A stretch of DNA of 64,000 bases from Bacillota bacterium (GCA_023439185.1 JAEXOR010000011.1:1-64000); one strand, 5' to 3'. Positions 52,136 to 60,972 are shown, counted from the stretch's first letter. Program-made: numbers and translations. Notes: generated from the letters alone by a model not told the origin.

Positions 52136-54223
52136 TCAACTGATATGAAAATATTCCGTTTTTTGCTTTTGCAAACGCTGCAGGTACTCTTCCAGAGGCC
52201 TGTTTTCTTCGGTCTGCAGTGCCGGGTCGCGTTTCAGCAGTTCTTCCGCCCGACGGCGTGCGGCCGCCAAAATGTTCTGGTCCCGCACCAGATCGGCTAT
52301 TTTAAACTCCGGCAGGCCGGACTGCCGCACGCCGGTGACATCCCCGGGACCTCTGATCTGCAAATCTTTTTCCGCCAGGTAAAACCCGTCGTTGCTGGAT
52401 TTCATGGCCCTGATGCGCTCGGCCGCCTCCCTGGTGCGTATCCGGGCGGCCAGTATGCAGTGCGCTTCTCCGCCGCCCCGTCCCACCCGGCCCCTTAACT
52501 GGTGCAGTTGAGCCAGTCCGAAGCGGTCGGCGTCTATAATCACCATCACATTGGCGTTGGGCACGTCCACGCCCACTTCAATCACCGTGGTGCTGACCAA
52601 AACCCGGGTTTCTCCGGAGCGGAACCTGCGCATCACCTCTTCCTTTTCATGGCTCGGCATTCGCCCGTGCAGCAGTCCAACCGTGCAGAGGCGCAGCTCA
52701 TTTTCAACCAGCCGGGTGTATAGCTCTTCGGCGGCCTGCAGGTCGGTTTTTTCCGATTCCTCCACCAGCGGACAGATCACAAAGGCCTGCCGGCCGGTTT
52801 TCACCTGTTCATATACAAACCGGAACACCCGGGGCAGTTCTCCCGGGGATACATAGTATGTGCGCACCGGCTGCCGTCCCGGAGGCAGACCTTCGATTAC
52901 GGAGACATCCAGATCGCCGTATACAGTCATGGATAAAGTTCTCGGTATGGGGGTCGCGGTCATGATCAGCACATCGGGCTGCACGCCCTTTGACTGTAAA
53001 ACGGCGCGCTGCCGGACCCCGAAACGGTGCTGCTCGTCAATTACCACCAGGGCCAGGTTTTTAAATGACACGTCCTGCTGCAGCATCGCCTGGGTGCCCA
53101 CAATAAGCGATACCTCACCAGCGGCAATCCGTTCAAGTAAAGCGCGGCGTTCCCCGGCCGGCATTCCACCGCTCAGCAGCGCCGTATCAACCCCAAGGGT
53201 CTCCAGAGACTCTTTAAGCGTTAGATAATGCTGTTCGGCCAGCACCTCGGTGGGGGCCATGAACGCACCCTGCAGTCCGCTCTCCGCGGCCCTCAGCAGG
53301 GCCAGGGCCGCCACCGCGGTTTTTCCGGCTCCGACGTCGCCTTGCAACAGCCTGTTCATGGGATAGGGCTTATCCAGGTCGCTCATTATTTCATCCATCG
53401 CTTTTTTTTGGCCATCCGTCAAATCGAATTTCAAGCCGGAGATATAAGCTCTCTGCAAGGGGTTGTCCCCGGAATAACGATGTTTTTTTCGCGTCCGGGC
53501 CATGTTTTGACGCAATTTTAATAGCTGCACCTGGATGATAAAGAATTCTTCGAATACAAACCGGCGGCGCGCGTCAGCGGCGCTGTTTTTATGCTCAGGA
53601 AAATGGATCTGCCGCAAGGCTGCCGGGAGTGGCATCAGGTTTTCCTGTTTTATAATCCAAGGAGGCAAAAATTCAGTATAAGTGCCTTCCCATTGTTCAA
53701 GGGCGGTGTGGATAAACGACCGCAACTGGCGCTGATTCAGCCCGCTTGTGGCATGGTATACCGGTACCAGACGGCCTGCGTGCAGCAAATCACCGTTTTG
53801 GTTCAGCACTTCAAAATCCTGCACCTGGACCTGCACCGAACCGAACCCAAGGTCCACTTTGCCGCTTACCAGCACCTCGGTTCCCTGACGGAGAGACTTT
53901 TTAACATGAGACTGGTTGAACCAGACGGCGTAAAAAATCCCCTCCCGCGCCTCCAGGGCCGCCCTGGTAATGGTCAGGTTCCTGCGCGGCCTGGTTTCCT
54001 GAGTGCTGACCACCACCCCGCGCACTGTGACCTCGGCCCCGTTTTCATGGCCGAAGGGAGAAACAGTTTGACTGCGGTCCAGGTATTCGCGCGGAAAGTG
54101 ATACAATAAATCATGGACCGAAAAAATTTTTAACCGGGCCAGTTGTTCTGCCCGGCGCTGCCCGATCATCTTTAAGTATTTTACCGGCGTTTCAAAAGGT
54201 CCACCGTTTTTTCCAGCGTCCAT
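52136..54223 (-). CDS. recG: ATP-dependent DNA helicase RecG
   Basis: RecG regresses stalled forks and processes branched DNA. The 695-residue protein has a wedge OB domain (about 70-160), Walker A GDVGAGKTAVA, the DEQH box in VIDEQHRFGVRQ, TATPIPRTLS and the helicase C domain with QLRGRVGRG. ATG 54223 is used; longer in-frame starts would run into the divergent rpmB. RecG and rpmB are often neighbours in Firmicutes. Confidence 0.96.
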   Translation of the reverse strand: MDAGKNGGPFETPVKYLKMIGQRRAEQLARLKIFSVHDLLYHFPREYLDRSQTVSPFGHENGAEVTVRGVVVSTQETRPRRNLTITRAALEAREGIFYAVWFNQSHVKKSLRQGTEVLVSGKVDLGFGSVQVQVQDFEVLNQNGDLLHAGRLVPVYHATSGLNQRQLRSFIHTALEQWEGTYTEFLPPWIIKQENLMPLPAALRQIHFPEHKNSAADARRRFVFEEFFIIQVQLLKLRQNMARTRKKHRYSGDNPLQRAYISGLKFDLTDGQKKAMDEIMSDLDKPYPMNRLLQGDVGAGKTAVAALALLRAAESGLQGAFMAPTEVLAEQHYLTLKESLETLGVDTALLSGGMPAGERRALLERIAAGEVSLIVGTQAMLQQDVSFKNLALVVIDEQHRFGVRQRAVLQSKGVQPDVLIMTATPIPRTLSMTVYGDLDVSVIEGLPPGRQPVRTYYVSPGELPRVFRFVYEQVKTGRQAFVICPLVEESEKTDLQAAEELYTRLVENELRLCTVGLLHGRMPSHEKEEVMRRFRSGETRVLVSTTVIEVGVDVPNANVMVIIDADRFGLAQLHQLRGRVGRGGGEAHCILAARIRTREAAERIRAMKSSNDGFYLAEKDLQIRGPGDVTGVRQSGLPEFKIADLVRDQNILAAARRRAEELLKRDPALQTEENRPLEEYLQRLQKQKTEYFHIS

Positions 54224-54323
54224 ATTCCTTTTCTCCCGGATGCCTTTTTTAATCAAGGCTTGTTGCATAGCCGCAATGAATCTGTTAAAATATAAAAGTC
54301 TTGTATTGAAGGAGGTGTTTTCC

Positions 54324-54515
54324 ATGGCCAGGAAATGTTCAGTATGCGGTAAAGGTGTTGCCGTAGGTATGAAAGTCAGTCACTCCCATATCCGCACCAA
54401 GAAAAACTGGGCGCCCAACCTGCAAAGGGTTAAGGCCAACGTTGACGGTACGCCCCGCAGAATCGTGGTCTGCACAAGGTGCCTCCGTAGCGGCAAAGTC
54501 CAAAGAGCCATCTAA
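54324..54515 (+). CDS. rpmB: Ribosomal protein L28
   Basis: A 63-residue 50S protein: MARKCSVCGKGVAVGMKVSH, then RTKKNWAPNLQRVKANV and VCTRCLRSGKVQRA. Both CxxC pairs are present, so it is the zinc-binding form. GAAGGAGGTG precedes the ATG. It is divergent from recG and followed by a strong terminator. Confidence 0.96.
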   Translation: MARKCSVCGKGVAVGMKVSHSHIRTKKNWAPNLQRVKANVDGTPRRIVVCTRCLRSGKVQRAI

Positions 54516-54533
54516 ACTAAAGCAATAAACAAT

Positions 54534-54558
54534 AAAAGCGGCGCAAGCCGTTTTTTAT
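54534..54558 (+). terminator. Terminator after rpmB
   Basis: Stem AAAAGCGGC / GCCGTTTTT with a GCAA tetraloop, followed by a T-rich tail. Confidence 0.85.
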
Positions 54559-54640
54559 TTTGCGTGGGAAAGGCGTTTGATTCATTTGGGCGCCCCTAGC
54601 GGACGCCCGAAAAAAGTCTTTATCATCAACAGCACTGGAA

Positions 54641-55681
54641 TCAAATCAGCCTTTCCAGCCGCGCATTGGGCGTGATGCCCGGGATACGGCCCCGTTTGGC
54701 CACCGGCTTTCCGCTGATCTCTTTAATATCCATGGTCATGTCGATGGCCGGGGCGCCGGAAATATAGCTGCCCACCCCAAAGGAGTCGGCGCCGGCTTCG
54801 GATAACAGCTTGATCCGCTCCGGGGTCAGCCCGCCGGATACAAATATTTTTACGTGCCGGCACCCGGCCTGATCCAGCCTGGCCCTGATTTCACGCACCA
54901 GTCCGGGGGTAACGCCGCCCCTTTCGCTGGCCGTGTCCAGCCTGACGCCCTGCAGGTCCCTGCCCAGCGCTTCGGCCACCCGCAGCGTCTCTTCAGCTTC
55001 GTCCTTGAAAGTATCCACCAGGACAATTACCGGTGAGCCGGGGGGCATAACCTGCCGGTATTGTCTGGCTACCTCCAGGGTGTCTCCTACGATCAGCATT
55101 ACCGCATGGGGCAATGTGCCCATCGGTTCGCCGCCCGCCAGTTTGGCGCCCAGGATGCAGCTGGCGCCGTTTGCGCCGCCTAAAATAGCGGCCCTTTCCA
55201 TTACCGGCGCCACCGCGGGATGAACGTGCCGGGCGCCGAAACTGACCATACTTTTGCCGCCCGCCGCCTCGCGGCACCTGCCGGCCGCGGTGGCCCAACC
55301 GCTGGAACTGGCCAGGATGCCCAGCAGGGCGGTTTCATAAATACCGAAATCATCGTAGGCGCCACTGATACGCATAATCACTTCTTTTTCAGCAAACGAG
55401 GAACCTTCAGGCAGCGACCAAACCTCCACGGGTAATCCGGCCAGCAAATTTTTTGCTTCGGTGATGCCGGCCGCAATGCCCTCCCGGCCGCTGAAAATTT
55501 CCGCCGTTACCGGAGTGCGGTCCAGCCCCATATGCCTGAGCAGTTCCCTGGTGCGGATAAAGTAAATATCCGTGGTTAATCCGTATAATATCTCGTCCTG
55601 GGAGGCCGAGAACAGTCTTTTTTCCGGCGCAGGCCTGTAAGCGGCAACTTCGGCCAGATTTTGCAATGTCTTGTTATCCAT
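54641..55681 (-). CDS. pncB: Nicotinate phosphoribosyltransferase
   Basis: A 346-residue enzyme of the nicotinate/quinolinate phosphoribosyltransferase fold that salvages nicotinate into the NAD pathway. It shows YGLTTDIYFIRTRELL near the N terminus, SFGARHVHPAVAPVM with the catalytic His region, VRLDTASERGG and IFVSGGLTPERI. ATG 55681 follows GGAGACGG. It lies just after ribH on the same strand and may be cotranscribed with the rib operon; a functional link is not obvious. Confidence 0.9.
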   Translation of the reverse strand: MDNKTLQNLAEVAAYRPAPEKRLFSASQDEILYGLTTDIYFIRTRELLRHMGLDRTPVTAEIFSGREGIAAGITEAKNLLAGLPVEVWSLPEGSSFAEKEVIMRISGAYDDFGIYETALLGILASSSGWATAAGRCREAAGGKSMVSFGARHVHPAVAPVMERAAILGGANGASCILGAKLAGGEPMGTLPHAVMLIVGDTLEVARQYRQVMPPGSPVIVLVDTFKDEAEETLRVAEALGRDLQGVRLDTASERGGVTPGLVREIRARLDQAGCRHVKIFVSGGLTPERIKLLSEAGADSFGVGSYISGAPAIDMTMDIKEISGKPVAKRGRIPGITPNARLERLI

Positions 55682-55708
55682 AACCGTCTCCAATGAAGGT
55701 AATCTTTT

Positions 55709-56179
55709 TCAGGATCCCAGCGACCTGGTCAAATTGGCCATTTCAATGGCGGTAACCGCCGCATCCCAGCCTTTGTTGCCGGCCTTGGTGCCGGCTCTTT
55801 CGATAGCCTGCTCTATAGTATCCGCCGTTATGACGCCGAAAATTACCGGCACGCCCGTATCCAGACCCACCTTGGCGATACCCTTGGACACCTCGGCCGC
55901 CACATAATCGAAATGGGGAGTGGCCCCCCTGATGACCGCGCCCAGGCAGATTACCGCGTCAAAGCGGCCGGTGTCCACCATCCGCCGGGCGACCATGGGG
56001 ATCTCGAAAGCTCCCGGCACCCAGGCCATTTCTATATCCTGTTCGGAAACGCCGTGCCGCTGCAGCGCGTCCAAAGCGCCGGTATATAACTTATTGGTAA
56101 TAAATTCGTTAAAACGTCCCGCCACAATACCGAATTTTAAACCTTCACCCACCAGGTGGCCTTCATATACTTTAACCAA
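55709..56179 (-). CDS. ribH: 6,7-dimethyl-8-ribityllumazine synthase
   Basis: RibH joins the pyrimidine and DHBP to lumazine, the penultimate step to riboflavin. From TTG 56179 the protein is 156 residues: VKVYEGHLVGEGLKFGIVAGRFNEF, VPGAFEIPMVA, GAVIRGATPHFDYVA with the catalytic His, and GNKGWDAAVTAIEMA. AGGAGAGG precedes this TTG; the longer frame to 56365 lies inside ribBA. Confidence 0.95.
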   Translation of the reverse strand: MVKVYEGHLVGEGLKFGIVAGRFNEFITNKLYTGALDALQRHGVSEQDIEMAWVPGAFEIPMVARRMVDTGRFDAVICLGAVIRGATPHFDYVAAEVSKGIAKVGLDTGVPVIFGVITADTIEQAIERAGTKAGNKGWDAAVTAIEMANLTRSLGS

Positions 56180-56228
56180 TGCCGTTCCTCTCCTTGTCGT
56201 GTTGTTTTTTAATTTTTCTTGCTGATGG

Positions 56229-57434
56229 TTAATTTTCAGCCAGGGACAGCAGATGACCCAGTTTACGTTTCTTGGTGCTGAGATAAAACTTGTTGTCGCA
56301 GCCCGGGGATATCTCAATGGGCACCCGGCCCACCACTTGCAGTCCGTGACCCTCAAGGCCTGCAATTTTCCTGGGGTTGTTAGTGATCAACCGGATTTTG
56401 TTCAGGCCTAAATCAACCAGGATCTGGGCTCCGATGCCATAATCGCGGAGATCGGCGGGAAAACCCAACGCCTCGTTGGCTTCAACGGTATCCTTACCCT
56501 GGTCCTGCAGCTTGTAAGCCCTTATTTTATTTGACAGCCCGATGCCGCGGCCTTCCTGGCGCATATACAGCAGGACTCCGGCCCCTTCCTGCTCGATGAT
56601 CTCCAAAGCCCGGGCCAACTGATCACCGCAATCACAGCGGCTGGAACCAAAGACATCGCCGGTAAGACACTCGGAGTGCACCCGCACCACCGGCGCGTCG
56701 ACGCTTTGCAGGTCGCCCTTAACCAGGGCGATATGTTCTTTATTGTCCAGCAGGCTTTCGTAAGCCACGGCGGTGAAGTTGCCGTGCCTGGTGGGCAGGT
56801 TGGCGGAATCGACGCGCCGGATTAGTCTTTCATGCCGCCGCCGGTATTTAATCAGGTCGGCGATGGTAACCAGCTTCAGACCGTGGGTTTTGCTGAACTC
56901 CATCAGTTCCGGAACCCGGGCCATGGTGCCGTCATCCTTCATAATCTCGCAGATTACGCCGGCGGGGTATACGCCGGCCAAACGGGCCAGGTCCACCGCC
57001 GCCTCGGTGTGGCCGGCGCGGCGCAAAACTCCGCCTTCCTTGGCCCGCAGCGGGAAAATATGTCCGGGGCGCCGCAGGTCTTCGGGCTTTGTATCCGGGG
57101 CAAGTATGGCGCGTACCGTAGCCGCCCGTTCGTGGGCCGAGATACCGGTACTGGTATCTTTAAAATCAACTGAGACGGTGAATGCGGTGCCATGCGGGTC
57201 GGTGTTATGCGACACCATGGCCGGCAGCTCCAATTCGTCCAGCCGGGAGCCGGTGATGGGCATGCAGATTAAACCACGGCCATGGGTAGCCATAAAGGCA
57301 ATGGCTTCGGGAGTCACTTTATCCGCGGCCATGATCAGGTCTCCCTCGTTCTCCCGGTCTTCGTCGTCCACGGCTACCAGCATTCCGCCCTGTTTGATTA
57401 CTTCAATCGCTTCTTCAATGGTGCTGAACGGCAT
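56229..57434 (-). CDS. ribBA: Bifunctional DHBP synthase / GTP cyclohydrolase II
   Basis: The fused enzyme supplies both riboflavin precursors. Residues 1-200 form RibB (DDEDRENEGDLIMAA, HTEAAVDLARLAG), and 205-401 form RibA with the zinc site C-x10-C-x-C (SECLTGDVFGSSRCDCG) and GRGIGLSNKIRAY. ATG 57434 is chosen because GGAAGG lies nine bases before it; ATG 57443 touches that site. It lies between ribE and ribH. Confidence 0.96.
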   Translation of the reverse strand: MPFSTIEEAIEVIKQGGMLVAVDDEDRENEGDLIMAADKVTPEAIAFMATHGRGLICMPITGSRLDELELPAMVSHNTDPHGTAFTVSVDFKDTSTGISAHERAATVRAILAPDTKPEDLRRPGHIFPLRAKEGGVLRRAGHTEAAVDLARLAGVYPAGVICEIMKDDGTMARVPELMEFSKTHGLKLVTIADLIKYRRRHERLIRRVDSANLPTRHGNFTAVAYESLLDNKEHIALVKGDLQSVDAPVVRVHSECLTGDVFGSSRCDCGDQLARALEIIEQEGAGVLLYMRQEGRGIGLSNKIRAYKLQDQGKDTVEANEALGFPADLRDYGIGAQILVDLGLNKIRLITNNPRKIAGLEGHGLQVVGRVPIEISPGCDNKFYLSTKKRKLGHLLSLAEN

Positions 57435-57460
57435 ATCACTCATCCTTCCCTGCCTTTTTT

Positions 57461-57484
57461 ATTCTGACTCCTGACTTCTGACTC
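57461..57484. repeat. TGACTYCTGA-type intergenic repeat
   Basis: The spacer between ribE and ribBA contains three overlapping CTGACT-type units. Similar units occur at 39851-39875, 39950-39966 and 15342-15353. Confidence 0.5.
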
Positions 57485-57486
57485 CT

Positions 57487-58149
57487 CTATAGAAACCCGT
57501 GTTTGGCCAGAAAATCTCCCGTGATCGCTCCGCTTTTGCGGTTTTCTTCCTCAGTGTCTTTGCCGGCGTTCACCCAGCGCTCCACGTACTTGCCGATCAG
57601 GTCCCCTTCGAGGTTCACCCGGTCGCCGGTTTTTTTATCGCCCAGTACCGTGGCGCGGGCGGTATGCGGTATCAGTGACACAACAAAATCGTCCGGCCCG
57701 TAGTCAACCACGGTGAGGCTGGTGCCGTCTACGGCCACCGATCCTTTTTTGATCACGTAACGCATTACGGCAGGCGGGGCGGAAATGGTAATCAGGGTCG
57801 CGATATCATGCTTTTCCCTTTTGCTGATCTCGCCTACACCGTCGATATGGCCGCTGACCAGGTGTCCCCCCAGCCGATCCCCCAGCCTTAAAGCCCTTTC
57901 CAGGTTTACCCGGTCTCCGGGCGAGAGTGCGCCCAGATTTGTTTTGGCCAGTGTTTCGGCCATCACGTCGGCGTCGAATGTGCCGCTGTCAAAACCGGTA
58001 ACCGTCAGACACACTCCGTTTACCGCTATGCTGTCCCCCGCCGCCAGGCCGTCCATAATCCGGCGGGCGGAAATCTTCAGCCGGGCCGAGTCCGCGCCCC
58101 GGCGCAAGGATATTAATTGTCCCATTTCCTCTACCAGTCCGGTAAATAT
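57487..58149 (-). CDS. ribE: Riboflavin synthase alpha chain, apparent ATA start
   Basis: RibE dismutates two lumazines to riboflavin. The two-lobe structure is clear: ISARRIMDGLAAGDSIAVNGVCLTV, split as in the family, and the second lobe with VAVDGTSLTVV. The universal N terminus MFTGLVEE is encoded as IFTGLVEE with ATA at 58149. GGGGTG lies eight bases upstream. The ribD stop TAA lies in the same frame two codons before, so no ATG, GTG or TTG is available upstream. The next ATG (58125) would delete the conserved start. I take ATA as the start. Confidence 0.9.
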   Translation of the reverse strand: MFTGLVEEMGQLISLRRGADSARLKISARRIMDGLAAGDSIAVNGVCLTVTGFDSGTFDADVMAETLAKTNLGALSPGDRVNLERALRLGDRLGGHLVSGHIDGVGEISKREKHDIATLITISAPPAVMRYVIKKGSVAVDGTSLTVVDYGPDDFVVSLIPHTARATVLGDKKTGDRVNLEGDLIGKYVERWVNAGKDTEEENRKSGAITGDFLAKHGFL

Positions 58150-58152
58150 TGC

Positions 58153-59250
58153 TTATACACCCCGTTTCTGCACCCGGGCCTCAATACATATATCTTCCCC
58201 AGGGCGATGCAGTGTAATGTCACTTAACTTTAAAGCACCGGCCAGCGCCGTTATGCCGGCGCCGCCCACCGGTCCCGGTGCGGCACTGCCGCCGATAATT
58301 TTTGGTGCGATAAACCAAAAAACCTTGTCCACCAGGCCATGTTCAATAAAACTTCCGTTTACCCCGGCGCCGCCTTCCACCAGCAGGCTGGTGATTTCCT
58401 GCTCTCCCAACCGGCGCAGCAGTTCAGGCAGGCAAACCCCGTTGGCATCAGCCGGCAATTGCATCACCTGCGCCCCGGCGTCCGATAGTTGACGCAGTTT
58501 TTCCCGCTGTGCGGCGGATGTGGTAACAATAATGGCCGGTGCCTGAGAGCTTTGAGTTATTATTTGCGCGTCCGCCGGTGTCCTGGCCCGGGAATCCAGC
58601 ACCAACCGGACCGGGTCTTTTCCACCGCCGCCGGGCAGCCTGGTGGTCAGGGACGGGTTATCGGCCAGCACGGTGCCCACTCCCACCAGGATGGCGTCGT
58701 ACCGGTCCCGCAGCCGGTGCACCACGGCCCTTGATTCAGGCCCGGTAATCCACTGGGATTCCCCACCGGCGGTGGCAATTTTGCCGTCCAGGCTCATGGC
58801 CGTCTTCAGCACCACAAAGGGCAGCTTGGTGCTGATGTACTTGATAAATACCTCGTTCAGCCGCCTGGACTGTTCTTCCAGCACCCCGGTTTCCACCGCA
58901 ATACCCGCGTTTTGTAATATTTTAACGCCGTTGCCGGCGACTTTTGGGTTGGGGTCCTGCATGGCCACCACCACTTTTGCAATGCCGGCGGTAATCACCG
59001 CCTCGGTGCAGGGGCCGGTCCGGCCGTGATGACAGCATGGTTCAAGGGTCACGTACAGCGTGGCTCCCCTGGCCTTTTCACCCGCTTCCCGCAGCGCGTG
59101 CACTTCGGCATGCGGGGTACCCGCCCGGGCGTGATATCCCGAACCAACCACTTGCCCGTCTCTGACCACCACGGCGCCCACCAGCGGGTTGGGGCTGGTA
59201 CGGCCCAGGGCTTTTGCCGCCAGTTCCAAGGCCATTTGCATATAATGAAT
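58153..59250 (-). CDS. ribD: Bifunctional riboflavin deaminase/reductase RibD, start uncertain
   Basis: RibD deaminates and reduces the pyrimidine intermediate. The deaminase half has HAEVHALREAG, and TLEPCCHHGRTGPC with the zinc Cys; the reductase half has LKTAMSLDGKIAT and LLVEGGAGVNGSF. The start is unclear: the family begins about four residues before YMxxAL. ATT 59250 gives (M)HYMQMALELA and lies five bases after GGGGAG. ATG 59241 is too far from that site, and TTG 59265 is the standard-codon alternative. It is the first gene after the FMN riboswitch. Confidence 0.9.
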   Translation of the reverse strand: MHYMQMALELAAKALGRTSPNPLVGAVVVRDGQVVGSGYHARAGTPHAEVHALREAGEKARGATLYVTLEPCCHHGRTGPCTEAVITAGIAKVVVAMQDPNPKVAGNGVKILQNAGIAVETGVLEEQSRRLNEVFIKYISTKLPFVVLKTAMSLDGKIATAGGESQWITGPESRAVVHRLRDRYDAILVGVGTVLADNPSLTTRLPGGGGKDPVRLVLDSRARTPADAQIITQSSQAPAIIVTTSAAQREKLRQLSDAGAQVMQLPADANGVCLPELLRRLGEQEITSLLVEGGAGVNGSFIEHGLVDKVFWFIAPKIIGGSAAPGPVGGAGITALAGALKLSDITLHRPGEDICIEARVQKRGV

Positions 59251-59296
59251 ATTTTCTCCCCGCAACTTTCCACCATCCTGTGTTTGATTTAAAACA

Positions 59297-59324
59297 AATA
59301 AAGCCCTGAAGCAATCTTCAGGGC
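59297..59324 (-). terminator. Riboswitch-controlled terminator of the rib operon
   Basis: Arms GCCCTGAA and TTCAGGGC around a six-base loop, followed on the minus strand by TTTATTTGTTTT. It lies between the FMN aptamer and ribD, as expected for transcription attenuation. Confidence 0.8.
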
Positions 59325-59372
59325 GCAAAACTCAGACAGGCACATCAACACCCCAAGGGGGCGAAAAAATGC

Positions 59373-59508
59373 CTCAAGGTAATTACCTTCTCCCATCCAG
59401 ACTATACTGTCGGCTCCGGAATTACACCGGATCAACCCTTGCGGGCTCGCGGGCTTGAGGTTTGGTCTCTTACCGCCGGTACGGAATTTCACCGGTCCCT
59501 GAAGGTTT
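59373..59508 (-). promoter_or_regulatory. FMN riboswitch (RFN element)
   Basis: On the minus strand the conserved blocks appear in order: CAGGGACCGGTGAAATTCC, TACCGGCGGTA, AGCCCGCGAGC, GGTGTAATTCCGGAGCC, GACAGTATAGTCTGGATG and GGAGAAGG. FMN binding should favour the terminator downstream and shut off ribD-ribE-ribBA-ribH. The edges are approximate. Confidence 0.95.
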
Positions 59509-59624
59509 TTATTTTTTAATCCTTTTTGTAAGTTAATTATAGTGATCTGCAAAAACTGTGTCAATATTTCAACGCCAGATTAATAAACCCATCCCTGGAC
59601 AACCATGTGATCCTTTGTTACAAT

Positions 59625-59683
59625 AAATTTGCCGGCAACTTAAAATTTTTAACAAATTTGCCGGCATATTATTAATTTTTAAC
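59625..59683. repeat. Tandem direct repeat upstream of the opu promoter
   Basis: Two copies of about 29-30 bases stand head to tail (59625-59653 and 59654-59683). Both begin AAATTTGCCGGCA and end ATTTTTAAC. They end 17 bases before the -35 box. Confidence 0.75.
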
Positions 59684-59700
59684 AATGTGTCTAAAACCCT

Positions 59701-59729
59701 TTGACTAAAAACTTATCTAAACTTTAATA
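59701..59729 (+). promoter_or_regulatory. Promoter candidate of the opu operon
   Basis: TTGACT (59701-59706) and TTAATA (59724-59729) with a 17-base spacer, about 44 bases before the start codon. Confidence 0.5.
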
Positions 59730-59772
59730 ACTATTAAAAATTATTAAATTGGAATTGGGAAGGAGCACCGGG

Positions 59773-60972
59773 TTGAGCAAGGTTAGTGTTAGAAACTTAT
59801 ATAAAATTTTCGGGGAGCATCCGGACCGGGCTATGAAAATGCTGCAGGACGGCAAAAAAAAAGAAGAAATTTTGCAAGCCACCAGGAACACGGTGGGCTT
59901 ACAAAACGTTTCCTTTGATGTTGAAGCCGGCGAAACCTTTGTTTTAATGGGCCTGTCCGGAAGCGGCAAATCCACATTGCTGCGTTGTATCAACCGGTTG
60001 ATTGAGCCGACCGGCGGACAGGTGCTGATTGACGGCGAGGATATTACCGGCGTTAATGAAGCCGCCCTGCTGCAAATCAGGCGCGTCAAGCTGGGGATGG
60101 TTTTTCAGCGTTTCGCTTTATTTCCCCATCGCACCGTGTTGGACAATGTCGCTTACGGCCTGGAAGTCCAGGGTATGGAAAAGAAAGCCAGGCTGGCCAA
60201 GGCCGCGCAGGTGCTGGAAGTGGTCGGGCTCAAGGAATGGGAGAACAGTATGCCGGACCAGCTGAGCGGCGGTATGCAGCAGCGGGTGGGGCTGGCCAGG
60301 GCGCTGGCCAGCGATCCCGACATATTACTGATGGACGAAGCGTTCAGCGCTTTGGACCCGCTGATTAGAAAGGGTATGCAGGACGAGCTGCTTTCACTGC
60401 AAGCCACTTTGAACAAAACGATCATTTTTGTCACCCATGATCTGGACGAAGCACTTAAGATTGGCGACCGCATCGCCCTGATGAAGGATGGAGCCATTAT
60501 TCAAACCGGCACGCCGGAAGAAATTCTCACCTGTCCGGCGGATAATTACGTAGCTAAATTTGTCGAGGATGTGGACATGTCCAAGGTGCTCACCGCCGAA
60601 GGAGTAATGAAAAGGCCGGACACCGTTGTCACCACCAAGGACGGCCCGCGGCACGCCATGCGCCGGATGAAAGAAAACGGTATTTCCAGTATCTTTGTCC
60701 TGACCAAAGATCGTCGCCTGGCCGGGCTGGTGCTGGCGGACGATGCCCTGACAGCTATTGAAGAGAATAAGGAAACCCTGGATGATTTTATTCTTAAAGA
60801 CACCCCCAGGGTACCGCCGGAATATCCGCTATCCGATTTGATACCTTTAATCGCTGATTCACGTTACCCGATAGCCGTTGTCAACGAGCAGGAAAAACTA
60901 ATTGGCGTGATTGTACGCGGCTCGGTGCTGGCCGGCATGGTGCGCAGGGGCGGTGAAGCGGTTGGTGCCTAA
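59773..60972 (+). CDS. opuAA: Glycine betaine/proline ABC transporter ATP-binding protein
   Basis: A 399-residue ATPase that powers compatible-solute uptake. It has the OpuAA-type N terminus (VRNLYKIFGEHP), Walker A GLSGSGKST, signature LSGGMQQRVGLARAL, Walker B ILLMDEAFSALDP and a C-terminal pair of CBS domains (about 270-399) that sense ionic strength in relatives. TTG 59773 lies seven bases after AAGGAG. The permease gene overlaps its end. Confidence 0.95.
   Translation: MSKVSVRNLYKIFGEHPDRAMKMLQDGKKKEEILQATRNTVGLQNVSFDVEAGETFVLMGLSGSGKSTLLRCINRLIEPTGGQVLIDGEDITGVNEAALLQIRRVKLGMVFQRFALFPHRTVLDNVAYGLEVQGMEKKARLAKAAQVLEVVGLKEWENSMPDQLSGGMQQRVGLARALASDPDILLMDEAFSALDPLIRKGMQDELLSLQATLNKTIIFVTHDLDEALKIGDRIALMKDGAIIQTGTPEEILTCPADNYVAKFVEDVDMSKVLTAEGVMKRPDTVVTTKDGPRHAMRRMKENGISSIFVLTKDRRLAGLVLADDALTAIEENKETLDDFILKDTPRVPPEYPLSDLIPLIADSRYPIAVVNEQEKLIGVIVRGSVLAGMVRRGGEAVGA

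Larger units (their letters stand above)
59251..59772. other. Regulatory intergenic region between ribD and the opu operon
   Basis: This stretch has no gene. It contains the riboswitch terminator (59297-59324), the FMN riboswitch (about 59373-59508), a tandem repeat (59625-59683) and the opu promoter candidate (59701-59729). A 91-codon minus-strand frame across the riboswitch is not a real gene. Confidence 0.8.

Noticed and set aside
54556..54625. GC-rich inverted sequence after the rpmB terminator
   Set aside because: It has imperfect arms and no T tract on either strand, so I do not call it a terminator.
59289..59564. 91-codon minus-strand frame over the FMN riboswitch
   Set aside because: The sequence is explained by the conserved RFN element and its terminator.
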